From Owenweeksia sp. TMED14 (GTDB lineage: Bacteria; Bacteroidota; Bacteroidia; Flavobacteriales; Schleiferiaceae), in contig NHBT01000012.1 in assembly GCA_002167805.1 (NCBI GenBank), positions 16,991 to 30,019 of the forward strand: 13,029 nt of DNA, in the 5' to 3' direction. Positions 1-7,101 of the stretch are shown here, piece by piece. Both the position numbers and the translations under genes were made by a program. Under the pieces are notes generated by a model that was given only the letters and a program-made list of their open reading frames with translations, had not been told where the DNA came from and searched no databases. The first letter of the stretch is position 1. Every line of letters begins with the position of its first letter.

Positions 1-1583
1 CTCACCCTAAAGAAAACACTCTCAAAGCTTGGGTAGATTTGTATAACGGTTATCAAGAAAAGGCACTAGCCTCTCGCCTTGGGATCCCCTTAATTTATGG
101 TATCGACGCCGTGCATGGTCACAATAATGTCAAAGGTGCTACCATATTTCCCCATAATATTGGTCTAGGAGCCACGGGCAATGCGGATATTGTCAGACTT
201 GTGTCAGAGGCCACTTCAAGTGAAGTAGCAGCCACAGGAATAAACTGGACCTTTGCACCCTGTATTGCAACTCCTCAGGACTACAGATGGGGAAGAACCT
301 ATGAAGGTTTCTCCAGCGATCCAAATTTAGTATTGAAATTAGGAGTTGCTGCAGTTGAAGGCTATCAATCAGCAAATAAAAAGAATCAAAGAAAAGTAAT
401 TGCATGCGCCAAGCATTTTATTGGAGATGGAAATACCGTTTTTGGCACGGGAATTAAAAACCTCGTGGATCGGGGAAATACAATAATGACAGGAGAAACG
501 TTAAAGGAAACACTTATTCCGGCATATCAAGCTGCTGTTGATGCGGGAGTGCAGACTGTAATGGCTTCGTATAACTCGTGGAACGGAGTAAAGTGTCATG
601 GAAGCAAGGAGCTACTAACAGATATACTAAAAGAAGAAATGGGCTTTGAAGGCTTTATTATTTCTGACTGGCAAGGTATTGACGAAATCCCCGGTGACTA
701 TAAGTCAGACATCGTAACCTCTATTAATGCAGGAATGGATATGGTTATGGTTTCAGGAGAAGGAGAACCCTACAAAAAATTCATGGCCCTACTTACAGAG
801 GCCATTGAGGAAGAACTCATTCCAATGAGTAGAATTGATGATGCTGTCGCTCGAATTTTGAAAGTTAAGCTTGAGGTAGGGCTTTTTGATGAGCCCCTAA
901 TGGATTACGAATATCTCTCTGAGATTGGGTCTAAAAAGCACAGAGAAATAGCAAGAGATGCTGTCAGACAAAGTGTAGTTGTTCTAAAAAATGAATCTAT
1001 CTTGCCTTTATCAGACTCGACTAAAGAGGTTAGATGGTCAAAAATAGTTGTCGCTGGGAAAGGAGCGGATAATCTTGGAATGCAGTGTGGAGGCTGGACT
1101 ATTGAATGGCAAGGTGGACAGGGAGATATTACAGAAGGAACTACTATTCTCGAAGGGTTGGTAGAAAACGCTCCTCCAGGAATAGAAATAATTCACGACC
1201 CACGTGCCAATAAAGTGAAAGGTGATGTCGCTGTAATAATTATTGGAGAAGACCCCTACACCGAATTTTTTGGCGATCGTGACTCATTAAATCTCAATAA
1301 AGAAGACCTACAAGTAATAGAAAATGCAAAAGCCCAAGGAATGAAAGTAGTTGTTCTACTCACTTCGGGAAGACCCATGAATATCGCTAACCATATAGAT
1401 AATTGGGATGCTTTTGCGGCCATTTGGTTACCTGGTACAGAGGGAGCAGGTATCTCAGATGTACTTTATGGAAGGTACAATCCAACAGGAAGGCTTTCTT
1501 TCCCATGGCCAGTTCAAGCGGAAGAAGGCACGAGCTCTTCGTCTTTAATTTACGATATGGGCGAAGGACTATCCTACGAATAA
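1..1583 (+). CDS. GH3 family beta-glucosidase / exo-beta-glucanase (5' truncated)
   Basis: Glycoside hydrolase family 3 enzyme that removes glucose from the non-reducing end of beta-glucan oligosaccharides. The frame is open to the window edge (first full codon at position 3), so the N-terminus and any signal peptide are missing. Numbering from that codon, the barrel domain shows GIDAVHG near the start, KHFIGDG at about 137-143, and the nucleophile Asp222 in GFIISDW. The second domain carries GEDPYTEFFGD, in which Glu421 aligns with the acid/base Glu of barley exoglucanase ExoI (PYTETKGD), and ends with WLPGTEGAG, GRLSFPW and GEGLSYE. This makes it the ExoI/ExoP type, about 600 residues when complete, so perhaps 60-80 residues are outside. 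There is no T9SS tail, so a periplasmic site is likely. The GH5 gene follows closely, suggesting one transcript. Family certain; exact linkage preference (1,3, 1,4 or mixed) is inferred. Confidence 0.93.
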   Translation, partial: HPKENTLKAWVDLYNGYQEKALASRLGIPLIYGIDAVHGHNNVKGATIFPHNIGLGATGNADIVRLVSEATSSEVAATGINWTFAPCIATPQDYRWGRTYEGFSSDPNLVLKLGVAAVEGYQSANKKNQRKVIACAKHFIGDGNTVFGTGIKNLVDRGNTIMTGETLKETLIPAYQAAVDAGVQTVMASYNSWNGVKCHGSKELLTDILKEEMGFEGFIISDWQGIDEIPGDYKSDIVTSINAGMDMVMVSGEGEPYKKFMALLTEAIEEELIPMSRIDDAVARILKVKLEVGLFDEPLMDYEYLSEIGSKKHREIARDAVRQSVVVLKNESILPLSDSTKEVRWSKIVVAGKGADNLGMQCGGWTIEWQGGQGDITEGTTILEGLVENAPPGIEIIHDPRANKVKGDVAVIIIGEDPYTEFFGDRDSLNLNKEDLQVIENAKAQGMKVVVLLTSGRPMNIANHIDNWDAFAAIWLPGTEGAGISDVLYGRYNPTGRLSFPWPVQAEEGTSSSSLIYDMGEGLSYE

Positions 1584-1619
1584 ACAGATTTAGTAATGAA
1601 TTGGTTAAAACCAAAAGAA

Positions 1620-4325
1620 ATGCGCTTTAAACTCCTTAGTTTTATTATTCTCTCATTTTTTTATGTCCAATCCAATGGCCAACACCTTCTTCAAACTGAT
1701 GGGAAAGCCATAGTGAATCAAAATCAGGATACCATTATCTTCAGAGGTATGGGACTTGGCGGCTGGATGGTTCAAGAAGGTTATATGATGCAAACTGCAG
1801 CCTTCGCATCTCCTCAGCATAAAATTCGGGATACGATTGAAGCCCTAATTGGAACTGCGAATACAGATATGTTTTATGATAAATGGTTAGAGAATCATGT
1901 AAGAAAGATTGATATTGATTCTATGAAAAGTTGGGGGTTTAATATGATTCGCTTACCGATGCATTACAACTTGTACACATTGCCAATTGAAGATGAACCT
2001 ATTTCTGGTCAAAATACTTGGCTTAACAAAGGTTTTGAAATGACGGACTCACTGCTATCATGGTGCGAACAAAATGAAATGTATCTAATCCTAGACTTGC
2101 ATGCTGCGCCGGGAGGACAAGGATATGATCAAGCAATTTCTGATTATGACCCTACTAAGCCGTCTCTTTGGGAGAGTTCCGCAAACAGATCGAAAGCTGC
2201 CTCTCTATGGAAAAAGCTGGCAGAGCGATACAAAGATGAGCAATGGATCGGTGGTTATGATCTGCTGAATGAGCCGAATTGGAATCTTCCAGGCGGTCAA
2301 CTTTTAAGAGCTTTTTATGACATGGTTACAGATAGTATCCGTTCGGTGGATACAAATCACATAATCTACATTGAGGGAAACTGGTTTGCAAACACATTTA
2401 CTGGACTTACACCACCTTGGGATAGCAATCTAGTCTATTCTCCGCACAAATATTGGTCACCTGTGTTCAATGTTTCGGATATTCAATATGGACTAGACCT
2501 AAGAGATAATTTTAATGTTCCAATTTGGTTCGGTGAAACGGGTGAAAATTCAAATGCTTGGTATACAGATCTTATTCGGCTTTTTGAGACTAATGGAGTT
2601 GGATGGGCCTGGTGGCCGGAGAAAAAGTTAGAAACAATAAACGCTCCCCTCTCGTATCTGAAGAGTACAGGCTATCAGGATTTGCTTGACTATTGGAGCG
2701 GCGCGACTAATACTCCTCCAAGTGTTTCCGATGCAACGAATGGTCTTATGCAGTTGGCGGAAAATCTAAAACTGGAGAATTGTGTTTACAACAGAGGAGT
2801 TACTGATGCAATGTTTAGGCAAGTTTACAGTGACGAAACTTTACCATGGGCCAATCAAACCATTCCTGGAGTCGTCTATGCCTCAGAATATGACATGGGC
2901 ACCATTAATCATGCATACTACGATACTGAATCATACCAGCTAAACCCTCCTCCTGCTTGGAATTCTGGGTGGATCTATAGAAACGATGGTGTAGACATTC
3001 AAGAAAATTCTGATACCATGAATAACAATGGGTACAAGGTTGGTTTTGTAGACACAGACGACTGGATGCAATATGAAGTTAATGTTCAAAATGATTCTAT
3101 CTATGATGTTCATGTGCGAGTTACATGCAATGGGTCTACAGGTGGAAATTTTCATTTTGAAGCAGACGGTGTTCGCATATCGCCATCATACTACACACCA
3201 AATACTGGAAGTTGGACATCATGGGCGACAAGAATTGTTCCTAATGTCATTATGCAGAAAGATGATAAAAAATTAAGAATTGTTGCCGATGGTGGTGGTT
3301 TTAATGTAAGTAGTTTTGAATTTGTTCCCGTAGGGCCTACATCAGGTCTTTCCTATGAGTTTGTAGATGGATATATTGATATTCCAAATAGAGTATCAAT
3401 AAGGCTAAACAAATCCATATTACCCATCCAAGCTGCAGGGTCCAATGGTTTTGTGGTTACCTCCAATGGGATTACGCAAACTATCTCGGGTATCGAGAGT
3501 GATAGTAATAACTCTAGAGTTTTGCATATTGATTTAGGTTCTGGGTACAAGTTCACAGATGTTTTAAAGGTTAGTTTTGGTGGAAACATTGTCGCAAAAG
3601 ATGGAACTACTTTGCAGCCTTTCACTTTAGAAGACGTTGAAAATTTACTTCCAAGTGTTCATCTCATACCTGGACGAGTTCAAGCGGAAGATTATTTGAA
3701 TGTAGTTGGAATATCTCTAGAAACGTGCACAGATAACGGTGGGGGTCAAAACCTAGGATATCTTGACCCAGGAGACTACGTAGACTATGAAGTTTTAGTT
3801 CTAAATAGCGGAATGCACAAAGCGGACTTTAGAACAGCCTCGCAAAGCTCTGGAGCATTAAATATTCAAATTGTTGATTCCACAGGAAACATTTTAAGCA
3901 ATTTAGGGTCAGCTAACTTCCCCGCAACTGGAGACTGGCAAGATTGGGAAACATACTCATTTAACGTACCTCTAACTGCTGGAGAGCATATTCTGCGATT
4001 AGCGATCACTCAAGCCCCTTTTAATTTAAACTGGATAGAATTTTGGTTTGGTGGAATTGGTTTAAATCCAAGCCTGACTGATGAAAGAATCTTGGTTTAC
4101 CCCAACCCATCTAAAGAACATCAAATCTCTATTGAGGTTAATGAAAAAATGATCGGAAGCTCACTCAAGGTGACCAATTATTTGCAACAAGAAGTTCATG
4201 AAATTCGAATTAATAAACCCCATACCAATCTCAATCTAAGTCATTTATCCAAAGGGATTTACCTAATGAAATTTTATAATCCTTCCGATAATAGCACCGT
4301 CTTAGAAAAAATAATACTCCAATAA
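1620..4325 (+). CDS. Secreted modular GH5 glucanase with two CBM6 modules and T9SS type A tail
   Basis: Extracellular endo- or exo-glucanase. An ATG at 1596 is in frame, but starting at 1620 gives a clean signal peptide (MRFKLLSFIILSFFYVQSNG), so 1620 was chosen. From there the protein has 901 residues. The GH5 domain spans about 30-370, with the acid/base Glu218 in LLNEP, His in SPHKYW, nucleophile Glu306 in WFGETGEN and GWAWWPEKK at the end of the barrel. A CBM6-like module follows at about 415-572 (YDTES, DGVDIQ, VGFVDTDDWMQYEV), then an Ig-like linker domain at 574-672, and a second CBM6 at 678-810 (PGRVQAEDY, GYLDPGDYVDYEV). The end, about 820-901, is a type A sorting domain (VYPNPS, LSKGIYLMKF, final KIILQ). 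GH5 and CBM6 fit beta-glucan, and the GH3 neighbour supports laminarin or mixed-linkage glucan, but substrate and GH5 subfamily are inferred. It is the last gene of its unit; a terminator lies just downstream. Confidence 0.93.
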   Translation: MRFKLLSFIILSFFYVQSNGQHLLQTDGKAIVNQNQDTIIFRGMGLGGWMVQEGYMMQTAAFASPQHKIRDTIEALIGTANTDMFYDKWLENHVRKIDIDSMKSWGFNMIRLPMHYNLYTLPIEDEPISGQNTWLNKGFEMTDSLLSWCEQNEMYLILDLHAAPGGQGYDQAISDYDPTKPSLWESSANRSKAASLWKKLAERYKDEQWIGGYDLLNEPNWNLPGGQLLRAFYDMVTDSIRSVDTNHIIYIEGNWFANTFTGLTPPWDSNLVYSPHKYWSPVFNVSDIQYGLDLRDNFNVPIWFGETGENSNAWYTDLIRLFETNGVGWAWWPEKKLETINAPLSYLKSTGYQDLLDYWSGATNTPPSVSDATNGLMQLAENLKLENCVYNRGVTDAMFRQVYSDETLPWANQTIPGVVYASEYDMGTINHAYYDTESYQLNPPPAWNSGWIYRNDGVDIQENSDTMNNNGYKVGFVDTDDWMQYEVNVQNDSIYDVHVRVTCNGSTGGNFHFEADGVRISPSYYTPNTGSWTSWATRIVPNVIMQKDDKKLRIVADGGGFNVSSFEFVPVGPTSGLSYEFVDGYIDIPNRVSIRLNKSILPIQAAGSNGFVVTSNGITQTISGIESDSNNSRVLHIDLGSGYKFTDVLKVSFGGNIVAKDGTTLQPFTLEDVENLLPSVHLIPGRVQAEDYLNVVGISLETCTDNGGGQNLGYLDPGDYVDYEVLVLNSGMHKADFRTASQSSGALNIQIVDSTGNILSNLGSANFPATGDWQDWETYSFNVPLTAGEHILRLAITQAPFNLNWIEFWFGGIGLNPSLTDERILVYPNPSKEHQISIEVNEKMIGSSLKVTNYLQQEVHEIRINKPHTNLNLSHLSKGIYLMKFYNPSDNSTVLEKIILQ

Positions 4326-4328
4326 ATT

Positions 4329-4355
4329 AAAAAGGCCCCAGATGGGGCCTTTTTT
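4329..4355. terminator. Bidirectional rho-independent terminator
   Basis: A perfect 6-bp GC stem, ggcccc at 4334-4339 and ggggcc at 4344-4349 around the loop agat, is flanked by five A on the left and six T on the right, which extend the stem. Read rightward it ends the GH3-GH5 transcript a few bases after the stop codon. Read leftward it lies just past the 3' end of the tRNA-Ser gene, with the A tract supplying the U tract. One hairpin can therefore serve both converging units. Confidence 0.88.
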
Positions 4356-4358
4356 ATG

Positions 4359-4445
4359 CGGTGAGAGCGGGATTCGAACCCGCGGTACGGTTGCCCGTAC
4401 GCCAGTTTAGCAAACTGGTGGTTTAAGCCTCTCACCCACCTCACC
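4359..4445 (-). tRNA. tRNA-Ser (anticodon GCU)
   Basis: On the minus strand an 87-nt class II tRNA can be folded by eye. The acceptor stem GGTGAGG pairs with TCTCACC, including one G-T pair, and the discriminator is G, as is usual for serine. The anticodon stem CCAGT/ACTGG encloses TTGCTAA, giving anticodon GCT, which reads AGC and AGU codons. The long variable arm CGTACGG-GCAA-CCGTACC is a strong serine mark, and the T arm is GCGGG-TTCGAAT-CCCGC. The 3' CCA is not encoded (CAT follows the discriminator), so it must be added by CCA-adding enzyme. It stands alone, read from its own promoter at about 4502-4535. Confidence 0.97.
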
Positions 4446-4501
4446 GTTACTAGTCAAAGCCCAAATAATGTTGTCTTGAAAGAATACTTACTTAGGGTCG
4501 G

Positions 4502-4535
4502 CAAATATAAACTTAGCTTGGCAATTAAGCCCAAA
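4502..4535 (-). promoter_or_regulatory. Predicted Bacteroidota-type promoter for tRNA-Ser
   Basis: Read on the minus strand, the -7 element is TATATTTG (4502-4509), an exact match to TAnnTTTG. The -33 element is TTTG (4532-4535), and 22 nt separate the two, within the 17-23 nt spacing known for Flavobacterium. Transcription would begin near 4497, about 50 nt before the mature tRNA, so a short 5' leader would be removed by RNase P. Confidence 0.65.
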
Positions 4536-4601
4536 TTAATCTTAAAAGTTTACAATTTAATTCCCAAATAGCGCGGCCTTAAAAACCTAAAGAATATTAT
4601 G

Positions 4602-4614
4602 ATTCCAATGGAAT
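4602..4614. promoter_or_regulatory. 13-bp palindrome upstream of thiolase, possible operator
   Basis: ATTCCA-A-TGGAAT is a perfect 6+6 bp inverted repeat with a one-base centre, lying 66 bp before the thiolase ATG. It is too short and AT-rich for a terminator, and it sits where an operator for a dimeric regulator could lie. The 235-bp gap between the tRNA and the thiolase (4446-4680) otherwise holds only the tRNA promoter. No convincing plus-strand promoter was found there; TATATTAG (4650-4657) and TACCCTTG (4668-4675) each differ from TAnnTTTG at one base but lack a well-placed TTG. A chance palindrome is quite possible. Confidence 0.25.
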
Positions 4615-4680
4615 GAGCTATATCAAAGAAAGATTCACAAATCCCACTCTATATTAGTAGTCATAAATACCCTTGAAGAA

Positions 4681-5859
4681 ATGAATGAAGTCGTAATTGT
4701 TAGCGCTGCTAGAACTCCAATTGGAAGCTTTAACGGTGCCTTAAGTAGCCTTAGCGCCGCACAACTAGGAAGTAAAGCCATAAAAGGCGCTCTTGATAAA
4801 ATTGATCTCGATCCAAGCATTGTTGAAGAAGTTTATATGGGGTGTGTTCTCCAAGCAAATGTTGGAATGAATCCCACTCGGCAATCTGCTTTAGAAGCAG
4901 GATTGTCAAATAAAGTACCCTGTACAACTGTCAATAAAGTTTGTGCCTCGGGAATGAAATCAATTTCTTTAGCAGCTCAATCCATACAACTTGGTCAAGT
5001 TGCCATTGCCATTGCTGGAGGAATGGAAAGTATGAGCCAAGTACCCCATTACATACCTGGAACTCGAGCAGGTTTTAAATTTGGTGATACTAAACTTATT
5101 GATGGAATCATAAAAGATGGGTTGATGAATGTATACGACCAAAACGTAATGGGCGTTTTAGCAGATAAATGTGCAAGCACATATGATTTCTCCAGAGAGG
5201 CTCAAGATAAATTTGCTCTAGAGAGCTATCAAAGAAGTTCAAAAGCTTGGGATAATGGAAAATTTGATGAGGAAGTTGTCCCCATTGAAATCAAAGATCG
5301 ACGTGGGAATATTACTGTCGTCGATAAAGATGAAGAATTTAAAAATATTAATCCTGAAAAAGTTTCTAAGCTCAGACCGGCATTTACAAAAGATGGAACA
5401 GTCACCGCTGCGAATGCTTCTACTTTAAATGATGGGGCTGCTGCTCTTGTGCTGATGTCAGCTGAAAAGGCTAAAGAGTTGGGTATAACTCCACTAGCAA
5501 AACTACTCTCCCACTCAGATTATTCTCACGAGCCGGAATGGTTCACTACCGCACCAGCAAAAGCTGTACCCAAAGCCATTAAATCTGCAGGTTTAAATTT
5601 TGAAGAAATTGATTTTTTCGAATTAAATGAAGCCTTTTCAGTTGTTGGTCTTGTGAATATGAAACTCTTAGAAATAGACCCAAATAAAACTAACGTAAAT
5701 GGAGGAGCAGTTTCCCTTGGTCACCCATTAGGTTGCAGTGGAGCTAGAATCGTTGTCACTCTTTTGAATGTATTGGGGCAAAATAAAGGGAAGTATGGAG
5801 CTGCAGGCGTCTGCAATGGTGGCGGTGGTGCATCAGCCTTAGTGATAGAAAAGTTATAA
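4681..5859 (+). CDS. Acetyl-CoA C-acetyltransferase (thiolase, ACAT1-like)
   Basis: Thiolase of 392 residues, full length for the family. It either joins two acetyl-CoA to acetoacetyl-CoA or splits acetoacetyl-CoA, in the cytoplasm. The nucleophilic Cys88 lies in VNKVCASGMKS, Asn316 in NEAFS, His348 in SLGHPLGCSGAR and the second catalytic Cys378 in GVCNGGGGASA. The start fits the usual VIVSAARTPIGSF opening. Several blocks (NPTRQ, CTTVNKVCASGMK, TVTAANASTLNDGAAALVLM, NGGAVSLGHP, CNGGGGASA) follow mitochondrial ACAT1 more closely than E. coli AtoB, as judged from remembered sequences. This supports a short-chain acetoacetyl-CoA enzyme acting in ketone, branched-chain amino acid or isoprenoid metabolism; which of these is not shown by the neighbours. 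The next gene starts 3 bp after the stop, so the two are likely co-transcribed. Confidence 0.95.
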   Translation: MNEVVIVSAARTPIGSFNGALSSLSAAQLGSKAIKGALDKIDLDPSIVEEVYMGCVLQANVGMNPTRQSALEAGLSNKVPCTTVNKVCASGMKSISLAAQSIQLGQVAIAIAGGMESMSQVPHYIPGTRAGFKFGDTKLIDGIIKDGLMNVYDQNVMGVLADKCASTYDFSREAQDKFALESYQRSSKAWDNGKFDEEVVPIEIKDRRGNITVVDKDEEFKNINPEKVSKLRPAFTKDGTVTAANASTLNDGAAALVLMSAEKAKELGITPLAKLLSHSDYSHEPEWFTTAPAKAVPKAIKSAGLNFEEIDFFELNEAFSVVGLVNMKLLEIDPNKTNVNGGAVSLGHPLGCSGARIVVTLLNVLGQNKGKYGAAGVCNGGGGASALVIEKL

Positions 5860-5862
5860 GAA

Positions 5863-6648
5863 ATGGACACTCGTTATGGATTCTCTCAATTTAGTATACT
5901 CGCAATGCGAGAATCGCCAGACCATAAATCCGAAATGATAAATCAAGTCCTTTTCGGGGAGCCTTTTGAAATAATTGATGAAAATGGTGATTGGAATAAA
6001 ATACGACTAGCCCATGATGGATATATGGGTTGGGTTTTAGCGAAACAGATTCAAAAAATTGAATCCAAAGACTATCGAGATCTGATTGATACTCCCCAGT
6101 ACTTAGTTAGTGACACCTTGGACCTTCTGGAACACGAGACTCCAAGTAAAACAAGAACTGTTTTGGCAGGCTCTCAATTACCTTTTTTTGATATAAATGA
6201 AAAAAAAATTAAAGTGGGTAGTGATTTTTTTCAATTTACAGGTAGAACTTCACCAAGAAAGCGAACACGTAAAGAACTTTTAATGAACGCATATCTCTAC
6301 TCCAATGCCCCATACTTATGGGGAGGGAGAAGTGCATTTGGCATTGATTGCAGTGGGCTTACCCAAATGGCATATTTACTAACAGGAATGTCTCTTTTAA
6401 GAGATGCAAGCCAACAGGCCACGCAGGGAAAAACTTTAGATTTCATTGAAGAAGCTCAAGCAGGTGATCTTCTTTTTTTTGACAATGAAGATGGACAAAT
6501 AATACATGTAGGGATTTTTATTCGTGAAAATCGAATTTTACATGCCAGTGGAAGTGTTCGTATTGATGGGATTGACCAAACCGGGATTTATAATCAAGAT
6601 TTAAACAAGCACACGCATAAACTCCGACTCATCAAAACACATTTCTAG
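5863..6648 (+). CDS. NlpC/P60 family murein peptidase with SH3b domain (YkfC type)
   Basis: Cysteine peptidase of 261 residues that probably cuts gamma-D-glutamyl-diamino acid bonds in murein peptides. The N-terminal half (about 5-125) is SH3-like, with GDWNKIRLAHDGYMGWV typical of SH3b modules and perhaps a second degenerate one. The NlpC/P60 domain spans about 135-260: PYLWGGRSAFGIDCSG with the catalytic Cys163, GDLLFF, His215 in IIHVGIF and the third polar residue His227 in ILHASG. There is no signal peptide or membrane segment, so it should act in the cytoplasm on imported murein peptides, as proposed for Bacillus YkfC, rather than on the cell wall. Only 3 bp separate it from the thiolase. 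Its stop lies 3 bp from the stop of the opposing lipoprotein gene, with no terminator. The family is sure; exact substrate is inferred. Confidence 0.9.
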   Translation: MDTRYGFSQFSILAMRESPDHKSEMINQVLFGEPFEIIDENGDWNKIRLAHDGYMGWVLAKQIQKIESKDYRDLIDTPQYLVSDTLDLLEHETPSKTRTVLAGSQLPFFDINEKKIKVGSDFFQFTGRTSPRKRTRKELLMNAYLYSNAPYLWGGRSAFGIDCSGLTQMAYLLTGMSLLRDASQQATQGKTLDFIEEAQAGDLLFFDNEDGQIIHVGIFIRENRILHASGSVRIDGIDQTGIYNQDLNKHTHKLRLIKTHF

Positions 6649-6651
6649 AAT

Positions 6652-7050
6652 TTATTTTTTATTCGAAGTATTTTCCAACAAACTGTCAGAAATGAATTTT
6701 AATCGCTTCATTTCCTTTTGATAATATAATGAGTTTATTCGCCAAACATCACGCTCAATATTTGTTTTTTTCAATCGAGGAACAACACTATCCAGATTAA
6801 TATTCAAACCTTGAATTGATTCCCTAAGTGAGTCAATTTGAGCCACCAAGTTTTTAGTCCCTAGCTCTGTAAGAGCGATTTTCTTTTCTAATAACTCCAA
6901 TGAGTCCTGAAAAGAAATTACATTTTTATATAATTGAGAGCTATCATTTTGAAGCTGAAGCACATGGTCTTGTTCCTGAATCAAGTAATTTTTAGGGACT
7001 AAGCATGACGATACGCTTATTAACAAAATCAAAAGAAAAACTAATCTCAT
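6652..7050 (-). CDS. Small coiled-coil lipoprotein of unknown function
   Basis: The protein has 132 residues and is not recognised as a named family. It begins with a short lipoprotein signal, a hydrophobic stretch leading to the lipobox VSSC with Cys16 as the lipidated residue. The rest is rich in Leu, Gln, Ser and Asp with heptad-like spacing (about 25-80 and 95-125), so it is probably a helical coiled coil anchored in a membrane and lying in the periplasm. This resembles the N-terminal coiled region of Bacteroidota OmpA-type lipoproteins, but there is no OmpA peptidoglycan-binding domain; it ends in a Lys/Asn-rich tail. The only Met near the signal peptide is the annotated start. A good promoter ends about 5 bp before it (see 7055-7085), so the mRNA may be leaderless. 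It is convergent with the NlpC/P60 gene and divergent from mnmH. Confidence 0.75.
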   Translation of the reverse strand: MRLVFLLILLISVSSCLVPKNYLIQEQDHVLQLQNDSSQLYKNVISFQDSLELLEKKIALTELGTKNLVAQIDSLRESIQGLNINLDSVVPRLKKTNIERDVWRINSLYYQKEMKRLKFISDSLLENTSNKK

Positions 7051-7054
7051 CTAA

Positions 7055-7085
7055 CAAAGATATGTACCTCTAAACTTATCCCCAA
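7055..7085 (-). promoter_or_regulatory. Predicted promoter of the lipoprotein gene, close to the start codon
   Basis: On the minus strand, TTG (7083-7085), a 20-nt spacer and TATCTTTG (7055-7062) match TTG-N17-23-TAnnTTTG exactly. The last G of the -7 element is only 4 bp before the lipoprotein ATG, so transcription should begin at or within a base or two of the start codon. The -33 element lies next to the alternative TTG start of mnmH (7087) on the other strand, so polymerase bound here could affect mnmH expression. Confidence 0.6.
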
Positions 7086-7101
7086 TTTGTATATTGTGAC
7101 T

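Noticed and set aside
1596..1619. In-frame ATG at 1596 as start of the GH5 gene
   Set aside because: It adds eight residues (MNWLKPKE) before a signal peptide that is already complete from 1620; possible, but less typical.
1..4325. A complete polysaccharide utilisation locus
   Set aside because: No SusC, SusD or regulator is seen here; only the last two genes of a possible locus are within the window.
4359..4680. tRNA-Ser as an integration (att) site of a mobile island
   Set aside because: No integrase, no repeated copy of the tRNA 3' end and no foreign-looking genes are visible in the window.
4635..4820. Minus-strand open frame of 61 codons across the thiolase start
   Set aside because: It is antisense to the conserved thiolase N-terminus, has no recognisable features and no promoter; a shadow of the real gene. 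The same holds for the other short frames inside the large genes.
6200..6208. A9 tract, and a T8 tract at 6473-6480, in the NlpC/P60 gene as phase-variation sites
   Set aside because: A and T runs of this size are common in AT-rich coding DNA (Lys and Phe codons), and the product is cytoplasmic, unlike the G8 case.
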